A stretch of 64,000 nucleotides of DNA from Pseudolysobacter sp964466115 (lineage in GTDB: Bacteria > Pseudomonadota > Gammaproteobacteria > Xanthomonadales > Rhodanobacteraceae): positions 62,001 to 126,000 of the forward strand of contig CAYXMH010000001.1 of the NCBI GenBank assembly GCA_964466115.1, written 5' to 3'. Of this stretch, positions 1-8,061 are shown piece by piece. The first letter of the stretch is position 1. Each line of letters begins with the position of its first letter. Made by a program: the position numbers and the translations under genes. The notes below the pieces were generated by a model, which was not told the DNA's origin, searched no databases, and worked only from the letters and a program-made list of their open reading frames with translations.

Positions 1-2761
1 TGTCGGGCCGATAATGCCAGCAGCGAATACATTTGGCATGCGTGCTTGGCTTAGCGTAAATCCATATTTGCGCATCTGCGACATCCGCTTTAACCGCTTG
101 ATCCGGTTTGGCCGCAAGCGGCGCCAATGTCATCTCGGAAGTAATGAAGAAAAACCGCAATTCCTTGGCAACATCGCCACCGTAATGCTTAAGGGTTTTA
201 TCATCGACGTACAACGTGACCTCAGCATCCAAAGACGAGCCGATGCGTCGATCGTTGCGCATCACTTCCAGCACCTTCGCCACGTCGTTGCGCACGCTGC
301 GCAACAGGTTGAACTCATCGCTACCTTGGCCAAACCCCGATCCTAATTGAAGTTTATCGAGGCCCGCATACCAGGTTTGAAACAAGACGGACTCATCGCG
401 CTCACCCGGCATATGCTGCCAAATCTCCTCGGCAGTGAACGAAAGAATCGGTGCAATCCAACGCACCAATGCCTCCAGAATATGAAACATCGCCGTCTGC
501 GCCGAACGCCGACCGATGCTATTAACCTGCATCGTGTAGAGGCGATCCTTGGTTATATCCAAATAAAACGCGCCTAAATCCACCGAGCAAAAGGTATGGA
601 TAATCTGATAAACCGCATGGAAATCGTATTTTTCGTAAGCCAGGCGAATACGGCCGTCAAACTGGTAAGCAAGATCGATAATCCACTGATCCAGGATTAA
701 ACAATCCGACGTCTTAAGTTGATGCTTAAGAGGCTCGAACCCGGCCAAATTACCGAGCAAAAACCGCGCGGTGTTGCGAATACGGCGATAGGCGTCGCTG
801 ACGCGCTTTAGAATTTCGTCCGACACCGACATCTCACTGCGGTAATCGGTTGCGGCCACCCAAAGCCGCAACACATCGGCACCGAGCGTTTTCATCACCG
901 ACTGCGGCGCGACGACGTTCCCTAGCGATTTCGACATCTTGCGTCCCTGCGCATCGACGACGAAACCGTGCGTCAATACTTCACGATACGGTGCGGCGTT
1001 AAAACCCGCACACGATGACAACAAGGATGATTGAAACCAACCGCGGTGTTGATCGGAGCCTTCCAAATACAAATTGGCCGGGCGGGTAAGTTCGGGACGC
1101 GCATCCAGCACACAAGCGTGTGTCACGCCGGAATCGAACCACACATCCAAAATATCGGTGACTTTTTCGTAATGGTCAGCGTCGCTACCCAGAAGCTCGG
1201 CAATGTCCAGCTCATACCAAACATCGGCACCCTCTTTCTCAACGCGCTTGGCAACGGTTTCCATTAGCTCAACCGAGCGCGGATGTGGTTCACTGGTGGA
1301 TTTATGCACAAATAACGCAATCGGCACGCCCCAAGTGCGCTGGCGTGAAATACACCAATCCGGGCGCCCTTCCACCATACCGGCAATGCGTTCCTTGCCC
1401 CAATCCGGGATCCATGCCACGTTATCTATCGCAGCCAATGCGTTAGCGCGCAGACCGGCTTGATCCATGCTGATGAACCATTGCGGTGTCGCGCGAAATG
1501 CAACTGGGGTTTTGTGGCGCCAACAGTGCGGATAGCTGTGCTGATATGGCAAGTTTGCCAATAATCGACCGCGTTCACGCAGCACTTCGATGACCGAGTC
1601 ATTGGCTTTCCATACATGCTGGCCGGCAAACAATTCCGTATCCGGTAGATACACGCCGTTACCGCCCACCGGATTGAGAACGCCAAGTCCGTAACGCGCT
1701 CCCACGATAAAATCGTCTTGGCCATGACCGGGCGCCGTGTGCACGGCACCGGTGCCGGAATCCGCCGTGACATGCTCGCCTAAAATAATCGGCACGTGTC
1801 GCGCATAAAATGGGTGCTGCAACTTTATGTTTTCAAGACGGGCACCTTTAACTTGCCCAAGAACGTGAGTGTCGTTAACGCCATAGCGCTGCAATGCACT
1901 TTCGGCAAGCGCTTGCGCCAACACCAGTAGCTGACGCTTGCCGACTCGCGCGGGTCCTTCAACCAACACATAGTCAAAATCGGCATGTACAGCCACACCC
2001 AGGTTCGCAGGCAAGGTCCACGGTGTGGTGGTCCAGATCGGTATGGCGACGATGTCACCCGGTTGAACCACGACACCAAATAATTTCGCAAACGCCGATG
2101 GATCAACCGCATCAAACGCCACATCGATCGCGGGCGAGGTTTTATCGGCATATTCAATTTCCGCCTCCGCCAACGCCGAGCCGCAGTCAAAACACCAATG
2201 CACCGGTTTGGCGCCACGCAACAAATGACCGTTGGCCACGATTTTCGCCAAGGCGCGGATCATGTCCGCTTCGTATTTGAAATCCATCGTGCGATAGGGT
2301 TGATCCCAATCGCCAAGCACGCCTAAACGCTTAAAATCCTCGCGCTGCAGATCGATTTGCTCCGCTGCATACTCGCGACAGGCCTTGCGGAACGCGCGCG
2401 CATCGATTTTCTGTCCGACCTTGCCGACTTTTTTCTCCACCGCAATCTCGATCGGCAAGCCATGGCAATCCCAGCCCGGCACGTAGGGCGAGCGAAACCC
2501 GGAAAGCAATTTGGATTTTACTACAATGTCTTTAAGTATCTTATTGACCGCATGACCGATATGGATTACGCCGTTAGCGTATGGCGGCCCGTCATGCAGG
2601 ATAAATGTTTTATCACGCTTGGCGGTTCGTTCTTGTATCCGCCGATACAAATCGTTTTTGTTCCAGGCAGCCAGCATGCTAGGCTCGCGATTGGCGAGAT
2701 CGGCCTTCATCGCGAATTCCGTTTCCGGCAGATTGATCGTATTTTTATAATCGGTGGACAC
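1..2761 (-). CDS. ileS: isoleucyl-tRNA synthetase, 3' end cut by window edge
   Basis: Class I aminoacyl-tRNA synthetase that charges tRNA-Ile in the cytoplasm and edits mischarged valine. Reading the minus strand from GTG at 2761 gives VSTDYKNTINLPETEF, the usual IleS N-terminus. The HIGH signature is at about residues 67-70 and KMSKS at about 608. The CIRCW zinc-ligand motif of the C-terminal domain lies only a few codons before the window edge, so about 920 of roughly 940 residues are present and the stop codon is outside. The GTG start is supported by a GGGAG ribosome site about 8 bases upstream, inside the end of ribF, and by family alignment. It follows ribF with a 3-base gap, the gene order common in gammaproteobacteria, where lspA usually comes next. 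Identification is secure. Confidence 0.97.
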   Translation of the reverse strand, partial: MSTDYKNTINLPETEFAMKADLANREPSMLAAWNKNDLYRRIQERTAKRDKTFILHDGPPYANGVIHIGHAVNKILKDIVVKSKLLSGFRSPYVPGWDCHGLPIEIAVEKKVGKVGQKIDARAFRKACREYAAEQIDLQREDFKRLGVLGDWDQPYRTMDFKYEADMIRALAKIVANGHLLRGAKPVHWCFDCGSALAEAEIEYADKTSPAIDVAFDAVDPSAFAKLFGVVVQPGDIVAIPIWTTTPWTLPANLGVAVHADFDYVLVEGPARVGKRQLLVLAQALAESALQRYGVNDTHVLGQVKGARLENIKLQHPFYARHVPIILGEHVTADSGTGAVHTAPGHGQDDFIVGARYGLGVLNPVGGNGVYLPDTELFAGQHVWKANDSVIEVLRERGRLLANLPYQHSYPHCWRHKTPVAFRATPQWFISMDQAGLRANALAAIDNVAWIPDWGKERIAGMVEGRPDWCISRQRTWGVPIALFVHKSTSEPHPRSVELMETVAKRVEKEGADVWYELDIAELLGSDADHYEKVTDILDVWFDSGVTHACVLDARPELTRPANLYLEGSDQHRGWFQSSLLSSCAGFNAAPYREVLTHGFVVDAQGRKMSKSLGNVVAPQSVMKTLGADVLRLWVAATDYRSEMSVSDEILKRVSDAYRRIRNTARFLLGNLAGFEPLKHQLKTSDCLILDQWIIDLAYQFDGRIRLAYEKYDFHAVYQIIHTFCSVDLGAFYLDITKDRLYTMQVNSIGRRSAQTAMFHILEALVRWIAPILSFTAEEIWQHMPGERDESVLFQTWYAGLDKLQLGSGFGQGSDEFNLLRSVRNDVAKVLEVMRNDRRIGSSLDAEVTLYVDDKTLKHYGGDVAKELRFFFITSEMTLAPLAAKPDQAVKADVADAQIWIYAKPSTHAKCIRCWHYRPD

Positions 2762-2764
2762 AGC

Positions 2765-3712
2765 TCAAGCTCCCGCTTTCAAGGGCGACAAACCCAACAC
2801 TCGCCGCGCGGTGGCGGCATCGCAATCCATTTGTTTGACCAACAGATCCAAACTGTCGAATTTTTCTTCTTCGCGTAATTTTGATACGAACTCCACAGCG
2901 ATCCGGCGCCCGTAAAGATCGCGGTCGAAATTGAACAAATGCGCCTCCAACAATGGCTCGGTGCCATTGATGGTCGGCCGCACACCAAGGCTCGCCACGC
3001 CCGGCATCGGATGCAGTTCCACACCGTGCACGCGCACCACGAAAATGCCTTTCACCGGTGCCACGCGGCGGTGCAGGCGCAAATTCGCCGTCGGGTAGCC
3101 AAGTTTGCGACCTAATTGTTTGCCGCGCACTACCCGCCCCGCAATCGTATAGGGCCGCCCGAGCAACTGCGCTGCCATCTCATACTCGTTATGCGCCAAC
3201 GCCATGCGGATGCGCGAGCTGCTGATGCGCTCGCCCTCCCAGCGCAGCGAAGTTACGGCCGCCGCGTGGAATCCGGCAGTCGCGCCGGCCTTGCATAACA
3301 TCGTAAGGTCACCCAACCGACCCCGGCCAAAGCGGAAATCCTCTCCCACCCATACCTCGTGCGCGGCCAGGCGTTTGCGCAACACGCGGTCGATAAAATC
3401 CTCGGCGCTCATAGCCGCTAATGCGTCGTTGAAACGCAACAATAGGACTTGGTCGATACCAAACGCCCGGAGGCATTCGAATTTTTCACGCGCGCTGGAT
3501 AGTCGCGGCCAACCACCACTGGCAAAAAATTCGCGCGGCAACGGTTCAAAACTTACGGCAATGGCAGGCAAGCCCAAGGCGCGTGCGCGTTCTTTCACGC
3601 GCGCTAAAATCGCTTGATGGCCGCGGTGCACGCCGTCAAATGCGCCAATGCAAACCACACTACCTTGCGCGGCAAGGCACGGCCCTGCGGCGTCCAAATG
3701 CAAACTCGTCAT
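2765..3712 (-). CDS. ribF: bifunctional riboflavin kinase / FAD synthetase
   Basis: Converts riboflavin to FMN and then FMN to FAD in the cytosol. The N-terminal half is an adenylyltransferase fold with the nucleotide-binding motif GAFDGVHRGHQ at about residues 20-30. The C-terminal half is the riboflavin kinase domain, with GRVVRGKQLGRKLGYPTANL marking its start near residue 190. From ATG at 3712 the protein is 315 residues, the normal family length. The frame stays open to a GTG at 3745, but the extra 11 residues look unlike RibF N-termini, so I chose the ATG although neither start has a strong ribosome site. It lies between murJ (about 45 bases upstream) and ileS (3 bases downstream), probably one transcript. 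Confidence 0.95.
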   Translation of the reverse strand: MTSLHLDAAGPCLAAQGSVVCIGAFDGVHRGHQAILARVKERARALGLPAIAVSFEPLPREFFASGGWPRLSSAREKFECLRAFGIDQVLLLRFNDALAAMSAEDFIDRVLRKRLAAHEVWVGEDFRFGRGRLGDLTMLCKAGATAGFHAAAVTSLRWEGERISSSRIRMALAHNEYEMAAQLLGRPYTIAGRVVRGKQLGRKLGYPTANLRLHRRVAPVKGIFVVRVHGVELHPMPGVASLGVRPTINGTEPLLEAHLFNFDRDLYGRRIAVEFVSKLREEEKFDSLDLLVKQMDCDAATARRVLGLSPLKAGA

Positions 3713-3757
3713 GGGCGTGAGTATAGCGATTGCGTTGCGGCGCACAATGCGCCGGCA

Positions 3758-5356
3758 TCAATGACTCTGTAAATCGCGCAGCCGATAACCGCAGGCAAAC
3801 AGCACAGCGCTGAACGCGGCGCCGGCCAATACGATCAATAACAGCAAGCGCTCGACGCGTACGGTGGCGGAGACTTGAGTCCATTCCGGCCAATAGCTCA
3901 AGCCCGCCAGCAGCACGCCAACCAAGGCCACGCAGCCGGCAGTCAGACGCAGCATATGCCGTCCGAACCCCGGCTGCGGTTGATAAACCCCGTCGCGGCG
4001 CAACGCGCGCCACAGTTGCCAAAGGTTGAGATAACTGGCCAAACTGCTGGCGATCGCCAACCCCATATGCAAGCCGGGCACGCGCTGCAGTTGTTCAAAA
4101 AAACCGCTGCTGGTGTCGGTCGGATCGCGCCATAACGCGAACAGCACCCCGACAAAAATCACGTTCAACAGCATATTCGCCACCATGGCATTGATCCCGG
4201 AACGAACCGGCGTTTTGGTGTCTTGACGCGCATAAAACGCCGGCGCCAATACCTTCACCAGAACAAAAGCCGGCAATCCAAAGCTCAATGCCGCAAGGCT
4301 TAAAGTTGCCATATCGACGTCGTGAGCCGTAAACCGGCCGTGCTGAAACAAGGTCGCGAGCATCGGTTTGGCCAGCAAGACCAGCCCCAACATCGCCGGC
4401 ACCGAAATCAACAACGCGGTGCGTAAGCCCCAATCCAGGGCTTTGCAAAACCCGTCTTTATCCGTGGTGACGTGATGGCGCGAAAGGTTTGGCAAAATAA
4501 CGGTGCCAAGCGCGACACCGAATACGCCGAGTGGGAACTCCAGCAAGCGATCGGTTTGCGCCAACCAGGTTTGCGAGCCCGCAATCAGGAACGACGCAAT
4601 CAAAGTGTCCAGCAATAAATTGATTTGGGCGACGGAGGAACCAAACAACGTCGGCAACATCAATTTCAAAATCCGCTGCACATCCGGATGCGACCAACCC
4701 CAGCGCGGCAAAGTCAACAAATCGATTTGCTTGAGTGCCGGGAATTGCAGCAGCAGCTGCAATATGCCAGCGGCGAATATCCCCCACGCCAACGCCATGA
4801 TCGGCACGTTCAAATGCGGCGCCAACCATAGCGCACCGGCAATCATGCAAAGATTCAAGATCACCGGTGTAATGGCCGGCAATGCAAAACGGTTAAAGCT
4901 GTTCAATACGCCGCCGGCCAAGGCCGTTAGCGAGACAAACAGCAAAAACGGGAAAGTGACGCGCAAGAGCTTTACCGTCAGTGCGAATTTTTCCGGCTCA
5001 TCGATTGCACCGGGGGAGAATATCCGGGTTAGCCACACGGCGCCGAAAACGCCGATGGCCGTCACCACCAGCAAGACCGCTCCCAGCGTGCCTGCCGTAC
5101 GCGCGACTAGGTGGCGTAGTTGCTCGTGACTGTCCTTTTCTTTGATCTCAGTGAATATCGGCACAAACGCCAACGAAAACGAGCCTTCCGCAAACAGCCG
5201 ACGCAAGAAATTGGGAATGCGAAACGCCACCCAAAAGGCATCGGTCATCCAATTGGCGCCAAAGGCGTAAGCAATGACCATCTCGCGCACCAAGCCTAAA
5301 ATGCGCGAGACAAACGTCATCGCACTGAACGACAACATCGGGCGTAATAGGCTCAT
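3758..5356 (-). CDS. murJ: lipid II flippase MurJ
   Basis: Inner-membrane protein of the MATE/MVF fold that moves lipid II from the cytoplasmic to the periplasmic face for peptidoglycan synthesis. The 532-residue product is hydrophobic throughout, consistent with about 14 membrane segments. It begins MSLLRPMLSFSAMTFVSRIL, the typical MurJ start, followed by the conserved GLVREMVIAYAFGA stretch and a downstream RRLFAEGSFSLAFVPI segment at about residues 53-68. Its length is close to E. coli MurJ. It diverges from rpsT across a gap of about 107 bases and leads into ribF and ileS, the standard neighbourhood. Its own promoter must lie in that gap; I could not pick it with confidence. Confidence 0.96.
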   Translation of the reverse strand: MSLLRPMLSFSAMTFVSRILGLVREMVIAYAFGANWMTDAFWVAFRIPNFLRRLFAEGSFSLAFVPIFTEIKEKDSHEQLRHLVARTAGTLGAVLLVVTAIGVFGAVWLTRIFSPGAIDEPEKFALTVKLLRVTFPFLLFVSLTALAGGVLNSFNRFALPAITPVILNLCMIAGALWLAPHLNVPIMALAWGIFAAGILQLLLQFPALKQIDLLTLPRWGWSHPDVQRILKLMLPTLFGSSVAQINLLLDTLIASFLIAGSQTWLAQTDRLLEFPLGVFGVALGTVILPNLSRHHVTTDKDGFCKALDWGLRTALLISVPAMLGLVLLAKPMLATLFQHGRFTAHDVDMATLSLAALSFGLPAFVLVKVLAPAFYARQDTKTPVRSGINAMVANMLLNVIFVGVLFALWRDPTDTSSGFFEQLQRVPGLHMGLAIASSLASYLNLWQLWRALRRDGVYQPQPGFGRHMLRLTAGCVALVGVLLAGLSYWPEWTQVSATVRVERLLLLIVLAGAAFSAVLFACGYRLRDLQSH

Positions 5357-5392
5357 GCGCAGCCCTCGCTGAGCCGTGACATTCGGCCTTCA

Positions 5393-5421
5393 TTGACGAA
5401 AAGACCCGCAGACGCGATAAT
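5393..5421 (+). promoter_or_regulatory. sigma-70 promoter of rpsT
   Basis: A -35 hexamer TTGACG (5393-5398) is followed by exactly 17 bases and a -10 hexamer GATAAT (5416-5421), pointing at rpsT about 40 bases downstream. The bases just after the -10 are G/C-rich (TGCGGGC), which resembles the discriminators of stringently controlled translation genes; that regulatory reading is inference. CCCGCA (5405-5410) and TGCGGG (5422-5427) form an inverted repeat around the -10 and are followed by a T-rich run to 5436, so the site also looks like a weak terminator, but no rightward gene lies upstream to need one. Confidence 0.7.
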
Positions 5422-5463
5422 TGCGGGCTTATTTTTACGACCATTCGTTCCTGGAGCTTTCCC

Positions 5464-5727
5464 TTGGCTAATATCAAATCTGCAAAAAAGCGCGCGCGTC
5501 AGTCGATCAAGCGTCGTGAGCGCAATACCAGTGCTCGCTCGATGCTGCGCACGTCTATTAAGAAAGTCGTGAAAGCGATTGAAACTAAAGACAAATCCGC
5601 AGCTATAGCGGCGCTGAAATTGTGCGAACCGATTATGGACCGCTCCGGCGCCCGTGGCCTCATTCATAAGAACAAAGTGGCACGCCACAAGAGCCGCTTG
5701 ACCGCTCATATCCAAGCACTCGGTTAA
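5464..5727 (+). CDS. rpsT: 30S ribosomal protein S20
   Basis: Small basic 16S rRNA-binding protein of the 30S subunit, 87 residues as usual. The sequence opens MANIKSAKKRARQSIKRRE, the S20 signature. The start codon is TTG at 5464, behind a CTGGAG ribosome site, and no ATG or GTG is available in frame at the family start. E. coli rpsT also starts with UUG and is translationally autoregulated, so the rare start may serve the same purpose here (inference). It is a single-gene unit with its own promoter and a terminator at 5752-5778, divergent from murJ and convergent with obgE. Confidence 0.97.
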   Translation: MANIKSAKKRARQSIKRRERNTSARSMLRTSIKKVVKAIETKDKSAAIAALKLCEPIMDRSGARGLIHKNKVARHKSRLTAHIQALG

Positions 5728-5751
5728 ACCGAAACCGCCCAGTTTGAGCTT

Positions 5752-5778
5752 AAGGCCGGCGCAAGCCGGCCTTTTTAT
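5752..5778 (+). terminator. rho-independent terminator of rpsT
   Basis: The stem AAGGCCGGC (5752-5760), loop GCAA and GCCGGCCTT (5765-5773) lead into a TTTTTATTT run. It sits 24 bases after the rpsT stop and directly before the convergent obgE stop. The A bases preceding the stem give only a short U-run on the other strand, so it is better for rpsT than for obgE. Confidence 0.85.
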
Positions 5779-5779
5779 T

Positions 5780-6829
5780 TCACGTCCCCGCATTCGCCGC
5801 ATCCGCGATTGCCTGGGCTTTCAGGTTATCGAAAAACTCCTGAATTTTAAGGCACAAAGGCCAAGTCCCTTCACGCGTCAGCGCCGAAACTTGGAACCAA
5901 GGCGCTTTCCATTTCAGCTTTTTTATAATGGCCTTGGCTTGCATAGCCTGCTCCTCCGGGGCCACCAAATCGGCCTTATTTAGCACCAACCAACGTGGCC
6001 GTTCCAGCAATTGCGGATCGAACTTGGCAAGCTCTGCCTCAATCGCGCGCACTTGGGTCACTGGATCGACATCGGTACCAAGCGGTGCCATATCCACCAA
6101 ATGCAACAGTAGCCGTGTGCGCGCCACGTGTTTCAGGAACTGCACACCTAGACCTGCCCCATCGGCCGCGCCCTCGATCAACCCAGGAATATCGGCAATC
6201 ACGAAACTGCGGTCCGCTTCAATGCGCACGACCCCAAGATGCGGTTGCAAGGTGGTGAATGGATAATCGGCCACCCTGGGGGTGGCAGCCGAAACGGCTC
6301 GTATAAACGTGGATTTTCCGGCATTGGGAAACCCAAGCAGCCCAACGTCGGCCAACACTTTCAGCTCAAGCTTGAGTTCCCGCACATCGCCGGCTTGACC
6401 TGGTGTGGCTTTGCGCGGGGCGCGATTGGTCGAGCTTTTGAAATGGATATTGCCGACACCGCCGCGGCCGCCTTGCGCCACCTTGATACGCGCACCGTGT
6501 TCGGTCAAATCGCCGATCGTCTCCATTGTATCGAGATTGATGATGACGGTGCCGACCGGAACGCGGATGACGGTGTCCTCGCCACTCTTACCGGACATTT
6601 GTCGGCCCATGCCGTTTTCGCCACGGCCGGCGCGGAAAATACGCTGATGGCGAAAATCGACTAGCGTGTTGATGCCCTCGTCGGCCACCAGCCAAACGCA
6701 GCCGCCGGCCCCGCCGTCGCCGCCATCGGGCCCGCCAAATGGGATGAATTTCTCGCGCCGGAAGCTGACGCAACCGTTGCCCCCGTTGCCGGCGCACACG
6801 CGTATTTCTGCTTCGTCGACGAATTTCAT
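5780..6829 (-). CDS. obgE: Obg family GTPase (CgtA)
   Basis: Essential ribosome-associated GTPase linked to late 50S assembly and stress responses. The product has 349 residues. Residues 1-160 are the glycine-rich Obg fold, with runs such as GNGGNGCVSFRREKF and GGPDGGDGGAGG. The G domain follows: P-loop GFPNAGKST near residue 165, G3 DIPGLIEGA near residue 212 and NKAD (in LVLNKADLV) near residue 283. The C-terminal tail is short and not strongly acidic, unlike E. coli ObgE. Most gammaproteobacteria co-transcribe rplU-rpmA-obgE; here 262 bases holding a repeat and a terminator separate it from rpmA, so it probably has its own promoter in that gap. Confidence 0.96.
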   Translation of the reverse strand: MKFVDEAEIRVCAGNGGNGCVSFRREKFIPFGGPDGGDGGAGGCVWLVADEGINTLVDFRHQRIFRAGRGENGMGRQMSGKSGEDTVIRVPVGTVIINLDTMETIGDLTEHGARIKVAQGGRGGVGNIHFKSSTNRAPRKATPGQAGDVRELKLELKVLADVGLLGFPNAGKSTFIRAVSAATPRVADYPFTTLQPHLGVVRIEADRSFVIADIPGLIEGAADGAGLGVQFLKHVARTRLLLHLVDMAPLGTDVDPVTQVRAIEAELAKFDPQLLERPRWLVLNKADLVAPEEQAMQAKAIIKKLKWKAPWFQVSALTREGTWPLCLKIQEFFDNLKAQAIADAANAGT

Positions 6830-6896
6830 AGCTTAAGTGAAGAGCCTTAAAGGTTTAGCATGCTTCACTCGCAAGAATGGGTAACTTTTAAGAAAA

Positions 6897-6965
6897 CCGT
6901 TCGTGCTGAGCTTGTCGAAGCATGATGGCGTTTCGTTCACCCTTCGACAAGCTCAGGGCGAACGG
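6897..6965. repeat. imperfect inverted repeat (REP-like element)
   Basis: Two 24-base arms, 6897-6920 and 6942-6965, are reverse complements at 22 of 24 positions and flank a 21-base spacer. The core of the right arm is CTTCGACAAGCTCAGG. I recognise this from memory as a very common intergenic palindrome in proteobacterial genomes, but cannot confirm the family here. It lies between obgE and rpmA and has no T-run, so it is not a simple terminator. No transposase gene is near. Confidence 0.75.
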
Positions 6966-7041
6966 TAAATATGAATTTCTATTAATCCGGTTGAACAACA
7001 CCGGTATTGCTATAATGAATTCACGCCCCGTTCTACCCAAA

Positions 7042-7067
7042 TAAAAAGCCCCGCACCAGGCGGGGCT
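7042..7067 (-). terminator. rho-independent terminator of rplU-rpmA (bidirectional hairpin)
   Basis: AGCCCCGC (7047-7054) pairs with GCGGGGCT (7060-7067) around a 5-base loop. Read leftward, the stem is followed by TTTTTAT, directly behind rpmA. Read rightward it is followed by CTGACTTTTTT, so it may stop transcription in both directions. It argues that obgE is not simply read through from rpmA. Confidence 0.85.
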
Positions 7068-7091
7068 CTGACTTTTTTGGGGCGAAATCGG

Positions 7092-7349
7092 TTAGGCCTG
7101 AACCACGCTCACGGTACGGCGGCTTTTCGGGCCCTTAACACTGAACTTAACCTGGCCGTCGACCAACGCAAACAAGGTGTGATCACGCCCTAAACCAACA
7201 CCGGTACCGGGATGGAACTGCGTACCGCGTTGACGCACGATGATGTTGCCGGCATCGACCGCCGATCCACCATAAATTTTGACGCCCAAATATTTCGGGT
7301 TTGAATCGCGGCCGTTGCGCGTACTGCCGCCTGCTTTCTTATGTGCCAT
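7092..7349 (-). CDS. rpmA: 50S ribosomal protein L27
   Basis: Protein of the large subunit whose N-terminus reaches the peptidyl-transferase centre. The 85 residues start MAHKKAGGSTRNGRDSNPKY, diagnostic for L27, and contain the conserved IIVRQRGTQFHPG segment at about residues 37-49. It follows rplU by 25 bases with an AAGGAGA ribosome site. Length is normal. A terminator lies 25 bases after its stop. Confidence 0.97.
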   Translation of the reverse strand: MAHKKAGGSTRNGRDSNPKYLGVKIYGGSAVDAGNIIVRQRGTQFHPGTGVGLGRDHTLFALVDGQVKFSVKGPKSRRTVSVVQA

Positions 7350-7374
7350 TGCTGATCTCCTTCAAATGCGCGCT

Positions 7375-7689
7375 TTAAGCGGCGCTGATGCCTGTGATTT
7401 CGATTTCGGTGTAATGCTGCCGGTGCCCCTGCTGCTTGCGGTAATGCTTGCGGCGCCGGAACTTAATGATGTGCACCTTATCGGCGCGGCCATGAGCTTT
7501 CACCTTGGCGGCCACTTTGGCACCCTTAACCAATGGGGCGCCAACCGAGATTTTCTCGCCTTCGCCCAATAACAACACTTGGTCGAATTCGACTGTGCTG
7601 TCGACCTCGGCCTCGAGCTTCTCAACGCGCAAGGTTTCCCCCTGCATAACGCGGTATTGCTTACCGCCTGTTACTACGACTGCATACAT
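7375..7689 (-). CDS. rplU: 50S ribosomal protein L21
   Basis: Large-subunit protein that binds 23S rRNA with L20. The 104-residue product starts MYAVVVTGGKQYRVMQGETL, typical for L21, and has the C-terminal KFRRRKHYRKQQGHRQ basic motif at about residues 76-91 that contacts RNA. It is the first gene of rplU-rpmA, with a good ribosome site (AGAGGAA) and a promoter about 50 bases upstream. Confidence 0.97.
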   Translation of the reverse strand: MYAVVVTGGKQYRVMQGETLRVEKLEAEVDSTVEFDQVLLLGEGEKISVGAPLVKGAKVAAKVKAHGRADKVHIIKFRRRKHYRKQQGHRQHYTEIEITGISAA

Positions 7690-7736
7690 GGCAATTCCTC
7701 TGTAGTTGTTCTATTTTCTGCCGAAAATGACCGCGT

Positions 7737-7765
7737 AAGATAGCGATTTATATGCAATTCGTCAA
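7737..7765 (-). promoter_or_regulatory. sigma-70 promoter of rplU-rpmA
   Basis: On the minus strand, TTGACG (7760-7765) is followed by 17 bases and TATCTT (7737-7742). The -10 ends 47 bases before the rplU start codon. The spacing is ideal and the -35 is five of six to consensus. It lies just upstream of the yggX stop side, so the two transcription units follow one another closely. Confidence 0.65.
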
Positions 7766-7788
7766 CATGAATCGACTGAAGCTTAAAA

Positions 7789-8061
7789 TTAGCCTGTTGG
7801 CGGCACAAACCCTGCCGGCGCTGCCGCACCGCCCTCAAACAGGAATTTGCTCATTTCTTGTTCGAGAAACGGCCGGGTTTTCGTATCCAACGGTGAAAGT
7901 CGGTTTTCGTTAATCAACATGGTTTGATGTGCCAGCCACATCGCCCAGGCTTCTTTCGATACGTGTTCATATACCCGTGATCCAAGCTCACCCGGCCAAG
8001 GGGCAAACGCCAAGCCTTCGGCTTCGCGCCCCAATTTGATGCACATCACCATCCGCGACAT
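7789..8061 (-). CDS. yggX: YggX-family Fe(II) trafficking protein
   Basis: Small cytosolic protein tied in enterics to iron-sulfur cluster protection and repair of oxidative damage. The 90-residue product has the conserved MCIKLG motif with its key cysteine at residue 7, then PWPGELG at about residues 22-28 and WAMWLAHQTMLINE at about residues 39-52. Its ATG overlaps the mutY stop by one base (TGATG), so the pair is translationally coupled. The mutY-yggX order is also seen in E. coli; MutY itself carries a 4Fe-4S cluster. The proline-rich tail after residue 75 is a lineage extension. Confidence 0.93.
   Translation of the reverse strand: MSRMVMCIKLGREAEGLAFAPWPGELGSRVYEHVSKEAWAMWLAHQTMLINENRLSPLDTKTRPFLEQEMSKFLFEGGAAAPAGFVPPTG

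Noticed and set aside
1825..2280. Overlapping 130- and 128-codon ORFs inside ileS
   Set aside because: The ileS reading frame is continuous here with aligned synthetase motifs.
3204..3617. 137-codon ORF opposite ribF
   Set aside because: It is arginine-rich shadow translation of the minus-strand gene; ribF is unmistakable in this place.
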